Below, piece after piece: positions 1 through 8,873 of a stretch of 64,000 bases of DNA (its first letter is position 1; each line of letters opens with the position of its first letter). Below the pieces are notes generated by a model. The model was not told the DNA's origin and searched no databases. It was given only the letters and a program-made list of their open reading frames with translations. Location: NCBI RefSeq assembly GCF_040869035.1, contig NZ_CP162100.1, forward strand, positions 2,418,001 to 2,482,000, given 5' to 3'. Origin of the DNA: Vibrio sp. NTOU-M3 (GTDB taxonomy: Bacteria > Pseudomonadota > Gammaproteobacteria > Enterobacterales > Vibrionaceae). Made by a program: the position numbers and the translations under genes.

Positions 1-274
1 ACGTGCAATCCACGCTGGCGATGAAGAGCATGGTACTAGCGTCCACTTCGTTACCGAGCAGCTTGATGGTGGCCCTGTTATTTTGCAGGCTAAAGTGCCA
101 ATTTTCGATGAAGATACCGTCGATACTCTAACTGAGCGCGTTCAAACTCAAGAACACAAAATCTACCCTATGGTGGTGAAGTGGTTGGTTGAAGAACGTT
201 TGGTGATGAAAGATGAAAAAGAGGCTTACCTTGATGGCAATCTTCTTGGTATGCACGGTTACGCTGAAGAATAA
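1..274 (+). CDS. purN: PurN, phosphoribosylglycinamide formyltransferase (C-terminal part)
   Basis: Transfers a formyl group from 10-formyl-tetrahydrofolate to GAR, the third step of cytosolic purine synthesis. The reading frame is open from the window edge (codons start at base 2) and ends at the TAA at 272-274. The visible segment carries the GxExHGTSVHFV-type block and the LDGGPVILQAKVP block, which are typical of the C-terminal half of the family. The N-terminal part lies outside the window, and purM would be expected upstream of it. A hairpin terminator follows. The internal ATG near 83 is not a start. Confidence 0.93.
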   Translation, partial: RAIHAGDEEHGTSVHFVTEQLDGGPVILQAKVPIFDEDTVDTLTERVQTQEHKIYPMVVKWLVEERLVMKDEKEAYLDGNLLGMHGYAEE

Positions 275-296
275 TATTCTCACTAGCAGTATGTAA

Positions 297-325
297 AAGG
301 CGAGCGTACTGCTCGTCTTTTTTTG
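297..325 (+). terminator. Rho-independent terminator after purN
   Basis: GGCGAGC and GCTCGTC form a short stem (one G-U pair) around GTACT, followed directly by a run of seven T. Confidence 0.8.
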
Positions 326-395
326 TTTTTCACCATTATTAATCCTCTATTCATCTTTGCTCCATTAAGCTATCAAAAAATGATGGAGGTAACCT

Positions 396-1046
396 ATGGA
401 TCTTAAAAGCCTACTTAATCAAGCCCTCAATTCAGATATCGTCCAACAAGGACAAGCTCAAATCAAAAACAGTTCAAACTCTAATACTTTGAAATCGCTT
501 GGCGCTGGCGCTGTTGGAGGCGGCTTAGTCAGCCTGCTTATGGGCTCGAAAAAGAGCAAAAAGCTCGGCAAGAAGTTAGGTAAAAACACGCTCAAAGTCG
601 GCGGTGTTGCTGTTCTTGGTGCGTTGGCTTATAAGGTCTATAACGACTATCAAAATAAGCAAACGTCCGCTGACACAACTGAAAACTTCAATGCTCAAGA
701 TGACTACCATAGTGAACTGATTCTAAAAGCGATGATTGCTGCAGCCAAAGCAGATGGCCATGTAGACCAGCAAGAGATGGCGCACATTGAGTCGACGCTT
801 GAACAATCTGGTGCAGACACCGCACTACAACAGCTCGTTCATGCAGAATTAAACAAGCCGCTCGACCCAGTAGAAGTCGCTCGATTAGCCCGTTCTCCAC
901 AACAAGCATCTGAAGTTTATTTAGCCTCTCTTATTATTATTGATGAACAAAACTTTATGGAGAAGGCCTACTTACAAGAGCTAGCCAAACAGCTTCATCT
1001 AGACAATGAAGTCACGTATCAACTAGAACAACAGCTGCAAAATTAG
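396..1046 (+). CDS. DUF533 / YebE-like inner-membrane protein
   Basis: Conserved membrane protein of unknown function, 216 residues. The N-terminus is Ser/Asn-rich. Residues about 33-52 and 65-80 are glycine-rich hydrophobic segments separated by a very lysine-rich stretch. The C-terminal ~110 residues are helical and acidic, resembling the TerB fold (AAAKADGHVD motif). A strong GGAGG lies 8 bases before the ATG, which fixes the start. It stands alone after the purN terminator. E. coli YebE belongs to the same family. The family assignment is firm, but no biochemical role can be read from the sequence. Confidence 0.85.
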   Translation: MDLKSLLNQALNSDIVQQGQAQIKNSSNSNTLKSLGAGAVGGGLVSLLMGSKKSKKLGKKLGKNTLKVGGVAVLGALAYKVYNDYQNKQTSADTTENFNAQDDYHSELILKAMIAAAKADGHVDQQEMAHIESTLEQSGADTALQQLVHAELNKPLDPVEVARLARSPQQASEVYLASLIIIDEQNFMEKAYLQELAKQLHLDNEVTYQLEQQLQN

Positions 1047-1168
1047 TTTCATTGTATAAATTGCAAGCATCAGTTTATCAGGCTTGAGCTAGAGCAAGCT
1101 TAAGCTTTGAGTTTCCTAAATTGAGTGTGTATATTTGAGAGCAGTTATCATTTATTGGAGTTGAAGCT

Positions 1169-1375
1169 ATGCAAGTATATGGCTGTTGTGAACTGGTTCG
1201 TGAGCTGTATGCTCAAATCGGCAGTGGTGACCAAGCGTATGTCCCACAAGCAATTTCATGCGCAGTAAGGGCGTTGAATGATATTGCAGCGGATGAGTCT
1301 CTACCTAAAGAAGCACGAGAGAAAGCCGCCTTTGCTGCTGCAAATCTGTTAATTTCCGACTTCGAGGATAAGTAA
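1169..1375 (+). CDS. yaeP: YaeP-family (UPF0253) small protein
   Basis: Small cytosolic protein of 68 residues, the normal family length. It matches YaeP along its whole length: the [16 protein letters not shown] start, a helical middle and an acidic end. The function is unknown. GGAG lies 10 bases before the ATG. Its TAA overlaps the next ATG (TAATG), so it is translationally coupled to the DUF4250 gene. In E. coli yaeP is likewise followed by a small acidic gene. Confidence 0.88.
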   Translation: MQVYGCCELVRELYAQIGSGDQAYVPQAISCAVRALNDIAADESLPKEAREKAAFAAANLLISDFEDK

Positions 1376-1566
1376 TGAATCTGGCGAACTTTGAAAGCAT
1401 GGATCCAGTGATGTTGATGAGTATCGTCAACATGAAGCTACGTGATGATTTTGGCGGTGACTTAGACAAACTTGTTGTTTACTTCGATATCGATAAAAGC
1501 GCGTTAGAAGCAAAGCTCGCCACTGCTGGTTTTGACTTTTTGCCAGATGCAGGTCAGTTTCGTTAA
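1375..1566 (+). CDS. DUF4250 domain protein
   Basis: An acidic 63-residue protein that fills the DUF4250 family length (FESMDPVMLMSIVNMKLRD start). The function is unknown. The helical, acidic composition would suit a small regulator or adaptor, but that is a guess. It overlaps the preceding yaeP stop by one base, so the two form a coupled pair, ended by the strong hairpin just downstream. Confidence 0.85.
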   Translation: MNLANFESMDPVMLMSIVNMKLRDDFGGDLDKLVVYFDIDKSALEAKLATAGFDFLPDAGQFR

Positions 1567-1589
1567 CGACTCCTGCAAATACTAGATGC

Positions 1590-1618
1590 AAAAAAACCGC
1601 CCTATTCGGCGGTTTTTT
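1590..1618. terminator. Bidirectional terminator, yaeP-DUF4250 / DUF3622
   Basis: AAAAAACCGCC pairs with GGCGGTTTTTT around a 6-base loop. A and T runs on both sides let it serve both convergent genes. Confidence 0.9.
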
Positions 1619-1636
1619 ATTTGCAGTGGATCGCGA

Positions 1637-1987
1637 TTATTCTTCGTCGAAGAAATCGTCTTCATCATCCAATTCAGCTTGTGCTGCTGCAAGTTTCGCT
1701 TCTTCGATACGGCGTGCTTTCTTTTCTGCTGCTTCTTGTGCTAAACGCTCTTCACGTTCAACGCGAACCTTACGTGCTTCGCCTTTACGTTCGTTACGAG
1801 CAGCTTGATTCTGAACAAAGCCCGCTAGCTCTTTTTCAGCCCACTCTTGAGCTTGAGCTTCAGTTTCAAAGCCAGTCTCACGCTTAGATACTGACGTTTT
1901 ACGTGAAGTCACTTGGCGTGTGATCTCTGCACACCAACCGTTACGTTTTTCTGTAACACGAATGGCAAATTTTTTGTTGTTCGACAT
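1637..1987 (-). CDS. DUF3622 protein
   Basis: Highly charged cytosolic protein of unknown function, common in vibrios. Residues 1-50 form a compact domain (KKFAIRVTEKRNGWCAEI). Residues about 55-105 are Ala/Glu/Arg/Lys-rich and probably one long helix or coiled coil. The end is strongly acidic (DDEDDFFDEE). An ATG six bases further upstream (1993) sits too close to the AGGAA sequence. The ATG at 1987 is 6-7 bases from it and is preferred, giving 116 residues. Confidence 0.82.
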   Translation of the reverse strand: MSNNKKFAIRVTEKRNGWCAEITRQVTSRKTSVSKRETGFETEAQAQEWAEKELAGFVQNQAARNERKGEARKVRVEREERLAQEAAEKKARRIEEAKLAAAQAELDDEDDFFDEE

Positions 1988-2087
1988 ATTCATTTCCTAA
2001 GGGATTATTGAGGGATATAGCCATCCCTTGGCAAGCGCGGTATTAGAGCGCAAAAATGCGCCGTTGGCTATAAGTTTTTAAATAAAG

Positions 2088-2114
2088 AAAGCGCAGACCT
2101 TTCGATCTGCGCTT
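2088..2114 (-). terminator. Terminator after purL
   Basis: AAAGCGCAGA and TCTGCGCTTT form a 10-bp stem with an 8-base loop. On the minus strand it is followed by a T-rich stretch. Confidence 0.85.
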
Positions 2115-2151
2115 TAACTATGCTGCTAAGCAAAAACTAACGTCTTCTCAA

Positions 2152-5100
2152 TTAACCGGCGTTCTTACGTGCGTTTTGGAACATTCGCATCCAAGCGCCG
2201 TTCTCACCCCAACCTTCTGGAGACCATGAGTTCGCTACTGTGCGGAATACACGCTCTGGGTGAGGCATCATGATAGTTACTCGGCCATCAGTCGTTGTTA
2301 GACCTGTAATAGCGTTTGGTGAACCATTCGGGTTGTTCGGGTATTGCTGCGTTGGGTTACCGTGGTTGTCCACGTAACGAACAGCAACCGTACCTGATAC
2401 TTCAATCGCCGCTAGGTGGTCTGCATCACGCACTTCTACGCGGCCTTCACCGTGAGAAACGGCGATTGGCATACGAGAACCTTCCATGCCGTCGAAGAAT
2501 ACAGAATCAGACTTCTGCACTTCAACTAGGCTGAAACGAGCTTCAAAACGCTCAGATTCGTTACGAACAAAGCGTGGCCACAGGTCTGCACCTGGGATTA
2601 GCTCTTTCAGGTTAGATAACATCTGACAGCCGTTACACACACCTAGAGAGAAGGTATCTTCACGTTGGAAGAAGCCTTGGAACTGGTTACGAGCTTGCTC
2701 ATTGAACAAGATAGACTTAGCCCAACCTTCACCCGCACCTAGTACGTCACCGTAAGAGAAGCCACCACAAGCGACTAAGCCTTGGTACTCTTCTAGAACA
2801 GCTTGGCCTGTTAGGATGTCGCTCATGTGGATGTCTGTTGCTTCAAAACCTGCACGGTCAAACGCTGCTGCCATTTCAACGTGAGAGTTAACACCCTGCT
2901 CACGTAGGATTGCCATCTTAGGCTTAGCGCCAGTATTTACCATAGAACCCGCGATGTAAGGCGCTGCGATGTCTTCGTTTACATCGAAGCTTAGCTTAAC
3001 GTTCAGACCAGGGTCAGAATTGTCTTTCTTCGCTTCATGCTCTTGGTCAGCACATGCTGGGTTATCACGTAGACCTTGCATCTTGTGCGTTGTCTCAGCC
3101 CAGATAGTACGCAGTTCAGTACGGTTACGCTCAAGAACGACTGTCTCACCAGAAGTAATCACTAGCTCATCAGATGCTTCTACTGAGCCGATTACATGAG
3201 AACATGCCTCAAGACCGTTTGCTGCTAGCGTTGAAAGTACCGCATCTAGGTCATCGTTCTTAACCTGAAGTACCGTACCTAACTCTTCGTTGAATAGTAC
3301 AGCTAGTGCGTCATCACCTAGGTCGGCGATATCCGCTTTAACACCACAGTGACCCGCGAATGCCATCTCAGCAAGCGTTACGAATAGGCCACCATCACCT
3401 TTATCGTGGTAAGCCACTACTTGGTCATTCGCTACTAAAGTTTGAACGCCTTCGTAGAAACCTTTTAGCTGTGCTGCGTTATCTACGTCTGCTGGCTTAT
3501 CACCAAGCTGCTTGTAAACCTGTGCTAGAGCCGTTGCGCCTAGACGGTTTTGACCGTTACCTAGGTCGATTAGAACAAGGCTAGTATTGCCTTTATCTGT
3601 GCGAAGCTGAGGTGTGATTGTCTTACGCACATCTTCAACACGAGCAAACGCAGTGATGATTAGAGATAGCGGAGACGTTACTTCTTTCTGCTCACCGTTC
3701 TCTTCCCACTTGGTCTTCATCGACATTGAGTCTTTACCCACAGGGATAGTGAGGCCAAGTGCTGGACATAGCTCTTCACCCACAGCTTTCACTGCTTCGT
3801 AAAGACCTGCGTCTTCACCCGGGTGGCCAGCTGGAGACATCCAGTTTGCAGACAGTTTAATGTGTTTGATATCACCGATGTTTGTCGCTGCAATGTTTGT
3901 GATTGCTTCACCAACCGCTAGACGAGCAGAAGCGCCGAAGTTTAGTAGAGCAACTGGTGTACGCTCACCCATCGACATCGCTTCACCGTGGTAAGTGTCG
4001 TAACTTGCTGCAGTTACCGCGCAGTTTGCTACTGGAACCTGCCACGGGCCAACCATTTGGTCACGCGCAACAAGACCAGTCACCGTGCGGTCACCGATAG
4101 TGATTAGGAATGTTTTTTCTGCAACCGTTGGAAGACGTAGAACACGATCCACGGCTTCGTTCAGCTCGATGCCATCACGGTTAACCGCCGGGTTGTTTGC
4201 TTTTAGCGTTTTCGCATCACGGTGCATCTTAGGCGTCTTACCAAGAAGCACATCCATTGGCATGTCAATTGGCGTGTTGTCGAAGTGTGAATCTTCAAGT
4301 TTAAGCTCACGCTCTTCTGTTGCGATACCTACTACTGCGTATGGTGCGCGCTCACGCTTACAGATCGCATCGAATACTTCCATGTTCTCTGGCGCAACAG
4401 CCATAACGTAACGCTCTTGAGATTCGTTACACCAGATTTCAAGTGGGCTCATGCCCGGCTCGTCGTTTGGTACGTCACGCAGTTGGAAGATACCGCCGCG
4501 CTCGCCATCATCAACAAGCTCTGGTAGTGCGTTAGAGATACCACCCGCGCCTACATCGTGGATGAATGCGATTGGGTTAGCATCGCCAAGCTGCCAACAA
4601 CGGTCGATCACTTCCTGACAGCGGCGTTCCATCTCTGGGTTTTCACGCTGTACCGATGCAAAATCTAGATCTTCTGCTGACTGACCAGATGCCATTGAAG
4701 AAGCAGCACCACCGCCAAGACCGATGTTCATTGCAGGACCACCCAATACGATTAGGCTTGCACCCACTGGGATCTCTTTCTTCTGTACGTGCTCGTCACG
4801 GATGTTACCCATACCACCAGCAATCATGATCGGCTTGTGGTAACCACGAACCTCTTCACCTGCGTGAGAGTTTACTTTCTCTTCGTAAGTACGGAAGTAA
4901 CCCAGTAGGTTTGGACGACCAAATTCGTTGTTGAACGCCGCGCCACCAAGTGGGCCTTCTAGCATGATGTCTAGAGCGTTAACGATGCGACCCGGCTTAC
5001 CGAAATCTGTTTCCCATGGCTGCTCAAAACCAGGAATACGTAGGTTAGAAGTAGTGAAACCAACCAGACCCGCTTTTGGCTTACCACCGATACCCGTTGC

Positions 5101-6063
5101 GCCTTCATCACGGATTTCACCGCCTGAACCTGTAGAAGCACCCGGCCAAGGAGAGATCGCAGTTGGGTGGTTGTGCGTTTCCACCTTCATTAGGATGTGC
5201 GCTTTCTCTTGGCTGTAGCCGTACTGGCGAGTTTCTGGGTTCGGGAAGAAACGACCTACATCAGAGCCCACCATCACTGCTGCATTATCTTTGTATGCAG
5301 ACAGTACGTTATCTGGAGTAGTTTCGAATGTGTTCTTAATCATTTTGAACAGAGACTTCTCTTGCTTAACGCCGTCGATAGTCCAATCTGCATTAAAGAT
5401 CTTGTGACGACAGTGCTCTGAGTTCGCCTGTGCAAACATCATTAGCTCTATGTCGGTTGGATTACGATCAAGTTTGTTTACGAACGCATCGTAAAGGTAT
5501 TCGATCTCATCATCCGCTAGTGCAAGACCTAGGGTAACGTTTGCGTTTTCAAGCGCAGCACGGCCACCAGCAAGTAGGTCAACGTCCGCGACTGGTGCAG
5601 GTTCTGCCACTTGGAAAAGCGCCGCTGCTGAATCGAAGTCAGTGAAGATAACTTCCATCATGCGGTCATGAAGAATCGCTTTAAGCTCAACCAGTTGAAG
5701 CTCAGAAAGTTCAGATGATGTTTCGATGTAGTAAGCCGTACCGCGCTCTAGACGAGCAACTTTAGCTAGGCCACAGTTATTCGCGATGTCAGTAGACTTA
5801 GAAGACCAAGGTGAGATAGTACCAGGACGAGGCGTCGCAAGTAGAAGCAGACCTTCAGGCTTGTGCTCTTCAATTGTCGGACCGTAAGTCAGTAGTTTTT
5901 CTAGTTTCTCAACTTCAGACGCATCTAGGTCTGCCGTTAGATCAGCAAAGTGGGCAAACTCAGCGTAAATACCTGTTACAGGTAGGCCTAGTTCACGACA
6001 AAGCTCTAGAAGCTTGTTAACACGAAATTCAGATAGAGCTGGGGAGCCACGAAAAATTCTCAT
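2152..6063 (-). CDS. purL: PurL, phosphoribosylformylglycinamidine synthase
   Basis: Converts FGAR, ATP and glutamine to FGAM, step four of purine synthesis. This is the large single-chain type, 1303 residues, close to the E. coli length. In order: an N-terminal PurS-like region, a linker, two AIRS-like ATP-binding halves ([20 protein letters not shown] near residue 290; GKDSMSMKT near 815), and a C-terminal class I glutaminase with nucleophile Cys in [11 protein letters not shown]. The open frame continues upstream to 6234, but [13 protein letters not shown] at 6063 matches the family start. The ATG at 6063 is preceded by a modest AAGAGACC. A PurR-like operator and a promoter lie upstream. 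Confidence 0.97.
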   Translation of the reverse strand: MRIFRGSPALSEFRVNKLLELCRELGLPVTGIYAEFAHFADLTADLDASEVEKLEKLLTYGPTIEEHKPEGLLLLATPRPGTISPWSSKSTDIANNCGLAKVARLERGTAYYIETSSELSELQLVELKAILHDRMMEVIFTDFDSAAALFQVAEPAPVADVDLLAGGRAALENANVTLGLALADDEIEYLYDAFVNKLDRNPTDIELMMFAQANSEHCRHKIFNADWTIDGVKQEKSLFKMIKNTFETTPDNVLSAYKDNAAVMVGSDVGRFFPNPETRQYGYSQEKAHILMKVETHNHPTAISPWPGASTGSGGEIRDEGATGIGGKPKAGLVGFTTSNLRIPGFEQPWETDFGKPGRIVNALDIMLEGPLGGAAFNNEFGRPNLLGYFRTYEEKVNSHAGEEVRGYHKPIMIAGGMGNIRDEHVQKKEIPVGASLIVLGGPAMNIGLGGGAASSMASGQSAEDLDFASVQRENPEMERRCQEVIDRCWQLGDANPIAFIHDVGAGGISNALPELVDDGERGGIFQLRDVPNDEPGMSPLEIWCNESQERYVMAVAPENMEVFDAICKRERAPYAVVGIATEERELKLEDSHFDNTPIDMPMDVLLGKTPKMHRDAKTLKANNPAVNRDGIELNEAVDRVLRLPTVAEKTFLITIGDRTVTGLVARDQMVGPWQVPVANCAVTAASYDTYHGEAMSMGERTPVALLNFGASARLAVGEAITNIAATNIGDIKHIKLSANWMSPAGHPGEDAGLYEAVKAVGEELCPALGLTIPVGKDSMSMKTKWEENGEQKEVTSPLSLIITAFARVEDVRKTITPQLRTDKGNTSLVLIDLGNGQNRLGATALAQVYKQLGDKPADVDNAAQLKGFYEGVQTLVANDQVVAYHDKGDGGLFVTLAEMAFAGHCGVKADIADLGDDALAVLFNEELGTVLQVKNDDLDAVLSTLAANGLEACSHVIGSVEASDELVITSGETVVLERNRTELRTIWAETTHKMQGLRDNPACADQEHEAKKDNSDPGLNVKLSFDVNEDIAAPYIAGSMVNTGAKPKMAILREQGVNSHVEMAAAFDRAGFEATDIHMSDILTGQAVLEEYQGLVACGGFSYGDVLGAGEGWAKSILFNEQARNQFQGFFQREDTFSLGVCNGCQMLSNLKELIPGADLWPRFVRNESERFEARFSLVEVQKSDSVFFDGMEGSRMPIAVSHGEGRVEVRDADHLAAIEVSGTVAVRYVDNHGNPTQQYPNNPNGSPNAITGLTTTDGRVTIMMPHPERVFRTVANSWSPEGWGENGAWMRMFQNARKNAG

Positions 6064-6193
6064 GTACTTAGGTCTCTTATGCAATTGATTAAGGTGATAT
6101 TGGAATAAATTCAGTGGGTTATACTGTTTTACTTCGAAGCTATTCCCGAAGGTTTGAAAACCTATGCCGATTCCACCTCTCCATTGCGAGCGC

Positions 6194-6222
6194 ATTATAT
6201 AGCAATTATTTTTGTGATGTAA
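6194..6222 (-). promoter_or_regulatory. Sigma-70-type promoter of purL
   Basis: On the minus strand TTACAT (6222-6217), 17 bases, then a perfect TATAAT (6199-6194). It lies about 130 bases upstream of the purL ATG and just downstream of the PurR-like site. Confidence 0.65.
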
Positions 6223-6228
6223 CACCAA

Positions 6229-6244
6229 TAGCAACCGTTTGCGT
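6229..6244. promoter_or_regulatory. PurR operator upstream of purL
   Basis: TAGCAACCGTTTGCGT matches 13 of 16 positions of the PurR consensus ACGCAAACGTTTGCGT, including the central CG and flanking GCAA/TTGC cores. It sits six bases upstream of the purL -35 element, so purine repression of purL is expected. Confidence 0.75.
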
Positions 6245-6364
6245 CATTTTTTTTGTCAAATTTGAAATACAGCAAAACTCATTAAATGATGAAGTTGTTA
6301 CCAATGCATTGCACATAAGCTTTGATTGACCTCATCCCTTTGATATAAAGGACACACTAGATGT

Positions 6365-7909
6365 ATGAGAATGCTATCGATGAAGAATCATTATTTTAAG
6401 CGCTTTAAGTATCTGACAACATTATGCCTTGCAGCCCTATTTCTCTCTGGCTGCCAGATTGAATCAGAACCTAAAAGTGAGCTGGAACAAATACGCGAGC
6501 GCGGCGTGTTGCGAGTGGGTACGCTCAACAATCAACTTTCTTACTATATTGGTCCAGATGGTCCGGCCGGATTGGATTATGAAATTGCGCGTGAGTTTGC
6601 AAACGAATTAGGTGTTCAGCTGGAAATGAAGCCAGCTTATCGTATATCCAGTCTCTACCCTGCATTAGAGAATGGTGAGATTGACATTATTGCAGCTGGC
6701 CTTAGTCAGTCAGAAGAGCGATTACAACGCTTTCGTCCAGGCCCAGCCTACTATTATGTCAGCCAACAATTGGTGTATAAAAAAGGCCAGTGGCGTCCTC
6801 GCAATCTAAAACAGTTGTTGAAAAAACAGTCAGAGTTAATGGAGCAGAATAACGGCGAACCTGTTGTAACCATCGTCAGCGATTCACACTTCAAACGTAC
6901 GCTGACCAATATCCAGCAAAAATCCCCGGAGTTTGAATATAAAATTGACCCAAATTCAGATGTCAACGAGTTGCTAAAACAAGTCTCCGAAGGCGAACTG
7001 AAGTACACCGTTGCCGATTCTGTAGAAATATCGCTTTCCCAACGTATCTATCCAGATTTAGCGCTCGCATTTGAGCTGACGGAAGATCAACCTATTTCTT
7101 GGTTTCTACAACGCTCTGAAGATGAGAGCCTTTATGCGTTATTGATTGAGTTTTTTGGTAACTTGCAACAATCCGGACACTTAGCATCCTTAGAAGAGAA
7201 ATACATTGGACACATTGGCACATTTGACTACGTCGATACCCGCGCCTTTATTCGCGCCTTGGACAGCAAACTGCCTAAATGGTCTCCCCTGTTCCAAGAG
7301 TACTCCGATGAATTTGATTGGCGTTTAATTGCCGCACTTGCGTATCAAGAATCACACTGGAATCCACTGGCAAAATCACCAACCGGTGTTCGAGGAATGA
7401 TGATGTTGACTCTACCAACGGCAAAAAGTGTCGGGGTAACAGATCGACTTGATCCCGAGCAGTCGGTAAAAGGTGGCGTAGAATATTTGCGCCGCATGGT
7501 GGCACGTATCCCAGACAGCATTGATGAGCATGAAAAAATTTGGTTCGCGCTGGCTTCCTATAATATTGGCTATGGTCATATGATGGATGCGAGACGGCTG
7601 ACGAAAAGACAAGGTGGAAATCCAGACGCTTGGTCAGATGTTAAGGAGCGTTTACCTCTGCTTCGACAAAAGAAGTTCTTTAGCCAAACCCGTTATGGTT
7701 ATGCCCGTGGTGATGAAGCGAAAAACTATGTTGAAAACATTCGTCGTTACTATCAAAGCATTATTGGTCACGTAGAGCAGCAAACACCTGAAAACGGTGA
7801 AGTGGACATTGATGATCTTGCCGTCATCCCGCCACCAGAGCAGCCAGTTTCCTCAGCAAGTACTACTGCGGTTTCGAGTGCTTCTTCTACTGCCAGCTCA
7901 CAAAATTAA
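6365..7909 (+). CDS. mltF: MltF, membrane-bound lytic murein transglycosylase F
   Basis: Cleaves peptidoglycan glycan strands, forming 1,6-anhydro-muropeptides. It is anchored in the outer membrane as a lipoprotein. The signal peptide ends in lipobox LSGC (Cys about residue 30). Residues ~40-280 form a periplasmic amino-acid-binding-type domain (regulatory in this family). Residues ~290-460 are the SLT domain, with catalytic Glu in AYQESHWNP and the later ASYNIGYGH motif. The tail is Ser/Thr-rich. The start is uncertain: ATGs at 6365 and 6380 are both in frame, and the AAGGA at 6348-6352 is best spaced for an out-of-frame ATG at 6361. The head-to-head arrangement with purL is also found in E. 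coli. Confidence 0.95.
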   Translation: MRMLSMKNHYFKRFKYLTTLCLAALFLSGCQIESEPKSELEQIRERGVLRVGTLNNQLSYYIGPDGPAGLDYEIAREFANELGVQLEMKPAYRISSLYPALENGEIDIIAAGLSQSEERLQRFRPGPAYYYVSQQLVYKKGQWRPRNLKQLLKKQSELMEQNNGEPVVTIVSDSHFKRTLTNIQQKSPEFEYKIDPNSDVNELLKQVSEGELKYTVADSVEISLSQRIYPDLALAFELTEDQPISWFLQRSEDESLYALLIEFFGNLQQSGHLASLEEKYIGHIGTFDYVDTRAFIRALDSKLPKWSPLFQEYSDEFDWRLIAALAYQESHWNPLAKSPTGVRGMMMLTLPTAKSVGVTDRLDPEQSVKGGVEYLRRMVARIPDSIDEHEKIWFALASYNIGYGHMMDARRLTKRQGGNPDAWSDVKERLPLLRQKKFFSQTRYGYARGDEAKNYVENIRRYYQSIIGHVEQQTPENGEVDIDDLAVIPPPEQPVSSASTTAVSSASSTASSQN

Positions 7910-7912
7910 CCT

Positions 7913-7945
7913 AAAGCGCAGCTTATTTAAGTTGCGCTTTTTATT
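7913..7945 (+). terminator. Terminator after mltF
   Basis: AAAGCGCA pairs with TGCGCTTT, extended inward by CTTA/TAAG, followed by TTATTT. Confidence 0.88.
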
Positions 7946-8015
7946 TGTGAAGTACCCACGCTAAATGACGCTTGTACTCCATGTCTGATTTTTATATTGT
8001 GTTTGGCCAAAATGC

Positions 8016-8050
8016 GCTACTGAGTTCAGTAGCAAAGGCCTCAAATGAGG
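8016..8050 (+). other. Two consecutive hairpins in the leader of the small basic ORF
   Basis: GCTACTGA-GT-TCAGTAGC is an 8-bp perfect inverted repeat at 8016-8033. It is followed by CCTCA-AA-TGAGG at 8039-8050. Both fall between a possible promoter near 7972-8000 and the ATG at 8079, so they would form in the 5' leader of that transcript. The role is unknown. Confidence 0.5.
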
Positions 8051-8078
8051 TAATTATCGTAGTCATTAGGGGTTGTTG

Positions 8079-8213
8079 ATGCGCAGACGTAAGTTACAGT
8101 CTAAACGCTTGAACAAAACTGTTGCAGCTATCCGTCGCAAGCGCAAAGTGAGCAATAATAAAAAGAAAATTATTGCTCGACACCGCGCCTTCATGTGTAC
8201 GGCATCGGTATAA
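8079..8213 (+). CDS. Small very basic hypothetical protein (44 aa)
   Basis: A 44-residue ORF starting MRRRKLQSKRLNK and ending FMCTASV. About 18 of 44 residues are Arg or Lys, so it would bind nucleic acid or ribosomes if made. AGGGG lies 6 bases before the ATG. It has its own spacer after the mltF terminator, a leader with two hairpins, and a 13-bp hairpin just after its stop, so it looks like a self-contained gene. I do not recognise the family. From its composition it resembles ribosome-associated or nucleoid small proteins, but that is inference. Confidence 0.6.
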   Translation: MRRRKLQSKRLNKTVAAIRRKRKVSNNKKKIIARHRAFMCTASV

Positions 8214-8224
8214 CAGTAAGCATC

Positions 8225-8253
8225 GCAAACATTCACCTTAGGTGAATGTTTGC
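8225..8253. terminator. Hairpin between the small basic ORF and tadA
   Basis: A perfect 13-bp stem, GCAAACATTCACC / GGTGAATGTTTGC, with loop TTA, flanked by further pairing (GTAAGC / GCTTAC). It lies between convergent genes. There is no long T run, so termination is inferred from stem strength and position. Confidence 0.7.
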
Positions 8254-8260
8254 ATCTCGC

Positions 8261-8770
8261 TTACTCACCTTCTTGTTTATTTAGCTGCTTTTGAGCTTTT
8301 ATTTCTTTACGTCTACGGCGGAAGAACGCTTGCAACTGATCTCGACATTCATCTTCCAGTAGTCCCTTCTCAACCTGAGCGTAATGATATGCAGCTTGGC
8401 TTGCAAATAAGTCGAGGACAGTTCCAGCCGCCCCCGCTTTTAGATCCGGAGCACCATAAACGACTCGCTTTACTCGGCTATGTAGCAATGCGCCTGCGCA
8501 CATGGGACAAGGTTCAAGCGTGACATACAAGGTCGTATCTAGCAGCCGGTAATTCTGCAACTCTTTTCCGGCTTGACGCAATGTCTGGATCTCAGCATGC
8601 GCTGTGGCATCGTGATCGCAGATCGAACGGTTCCATCCTTCAGCAATAACTTGACCATCTTTTACCAGAACCGCTCCAACAGGAACCTCCCCCTCCAATT
8701 CAGCTTGGTGGGCCAGTTCCATTGCTCGGCGCATGAAAACTTCGTCTTGTGCGGAAAAGAGTTGAGACAA
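8261..8770 (-). CDS. tadA: TadA, tRNA adenosine(34) deaminase
   Basis: Deaminates A34 of tRNA-Arg to inosine in the cytosol. It is a 169-residue CDA-fold protein with zinc/catalytic motif HAE (ATAHAEIQ) and the second zinc motif PCPMC, both intact. The tail is basic (RRRRKEIKAQKQ), as expected for tRNA binding. The start is TTG at 8770, supported by AGGAG 6-7 bases upstream. The next in-frame ATG is 12 codons inside and would trim conserved sequence. Confidence 0.95.
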   Translation of the reverse strand: MSQLFSAQDEVFMRRAMELAHQAELEGEVPVGAVLVKDGQVIAEGWNRSICDHDATAHAEIQTLRQAGKELQNYRLLDTTLYVTLEPCPMCAGALLHSRVKRVVYGAPDLKAGAAGTVLDLFASQAAYHYAQVEKGLLEDECRDQLQAFFRRRRKEIKAQKQLNKQEGE

Positions 8771-8873
8771 CTTACACTCCTAAAATCGTGCTCTAAAGCA
8801 GAGGGGGATATTTGAATAAGATGCTAAGAAGCATACTCAATATCAAACCAATAACAATACATATATCGTTGGG

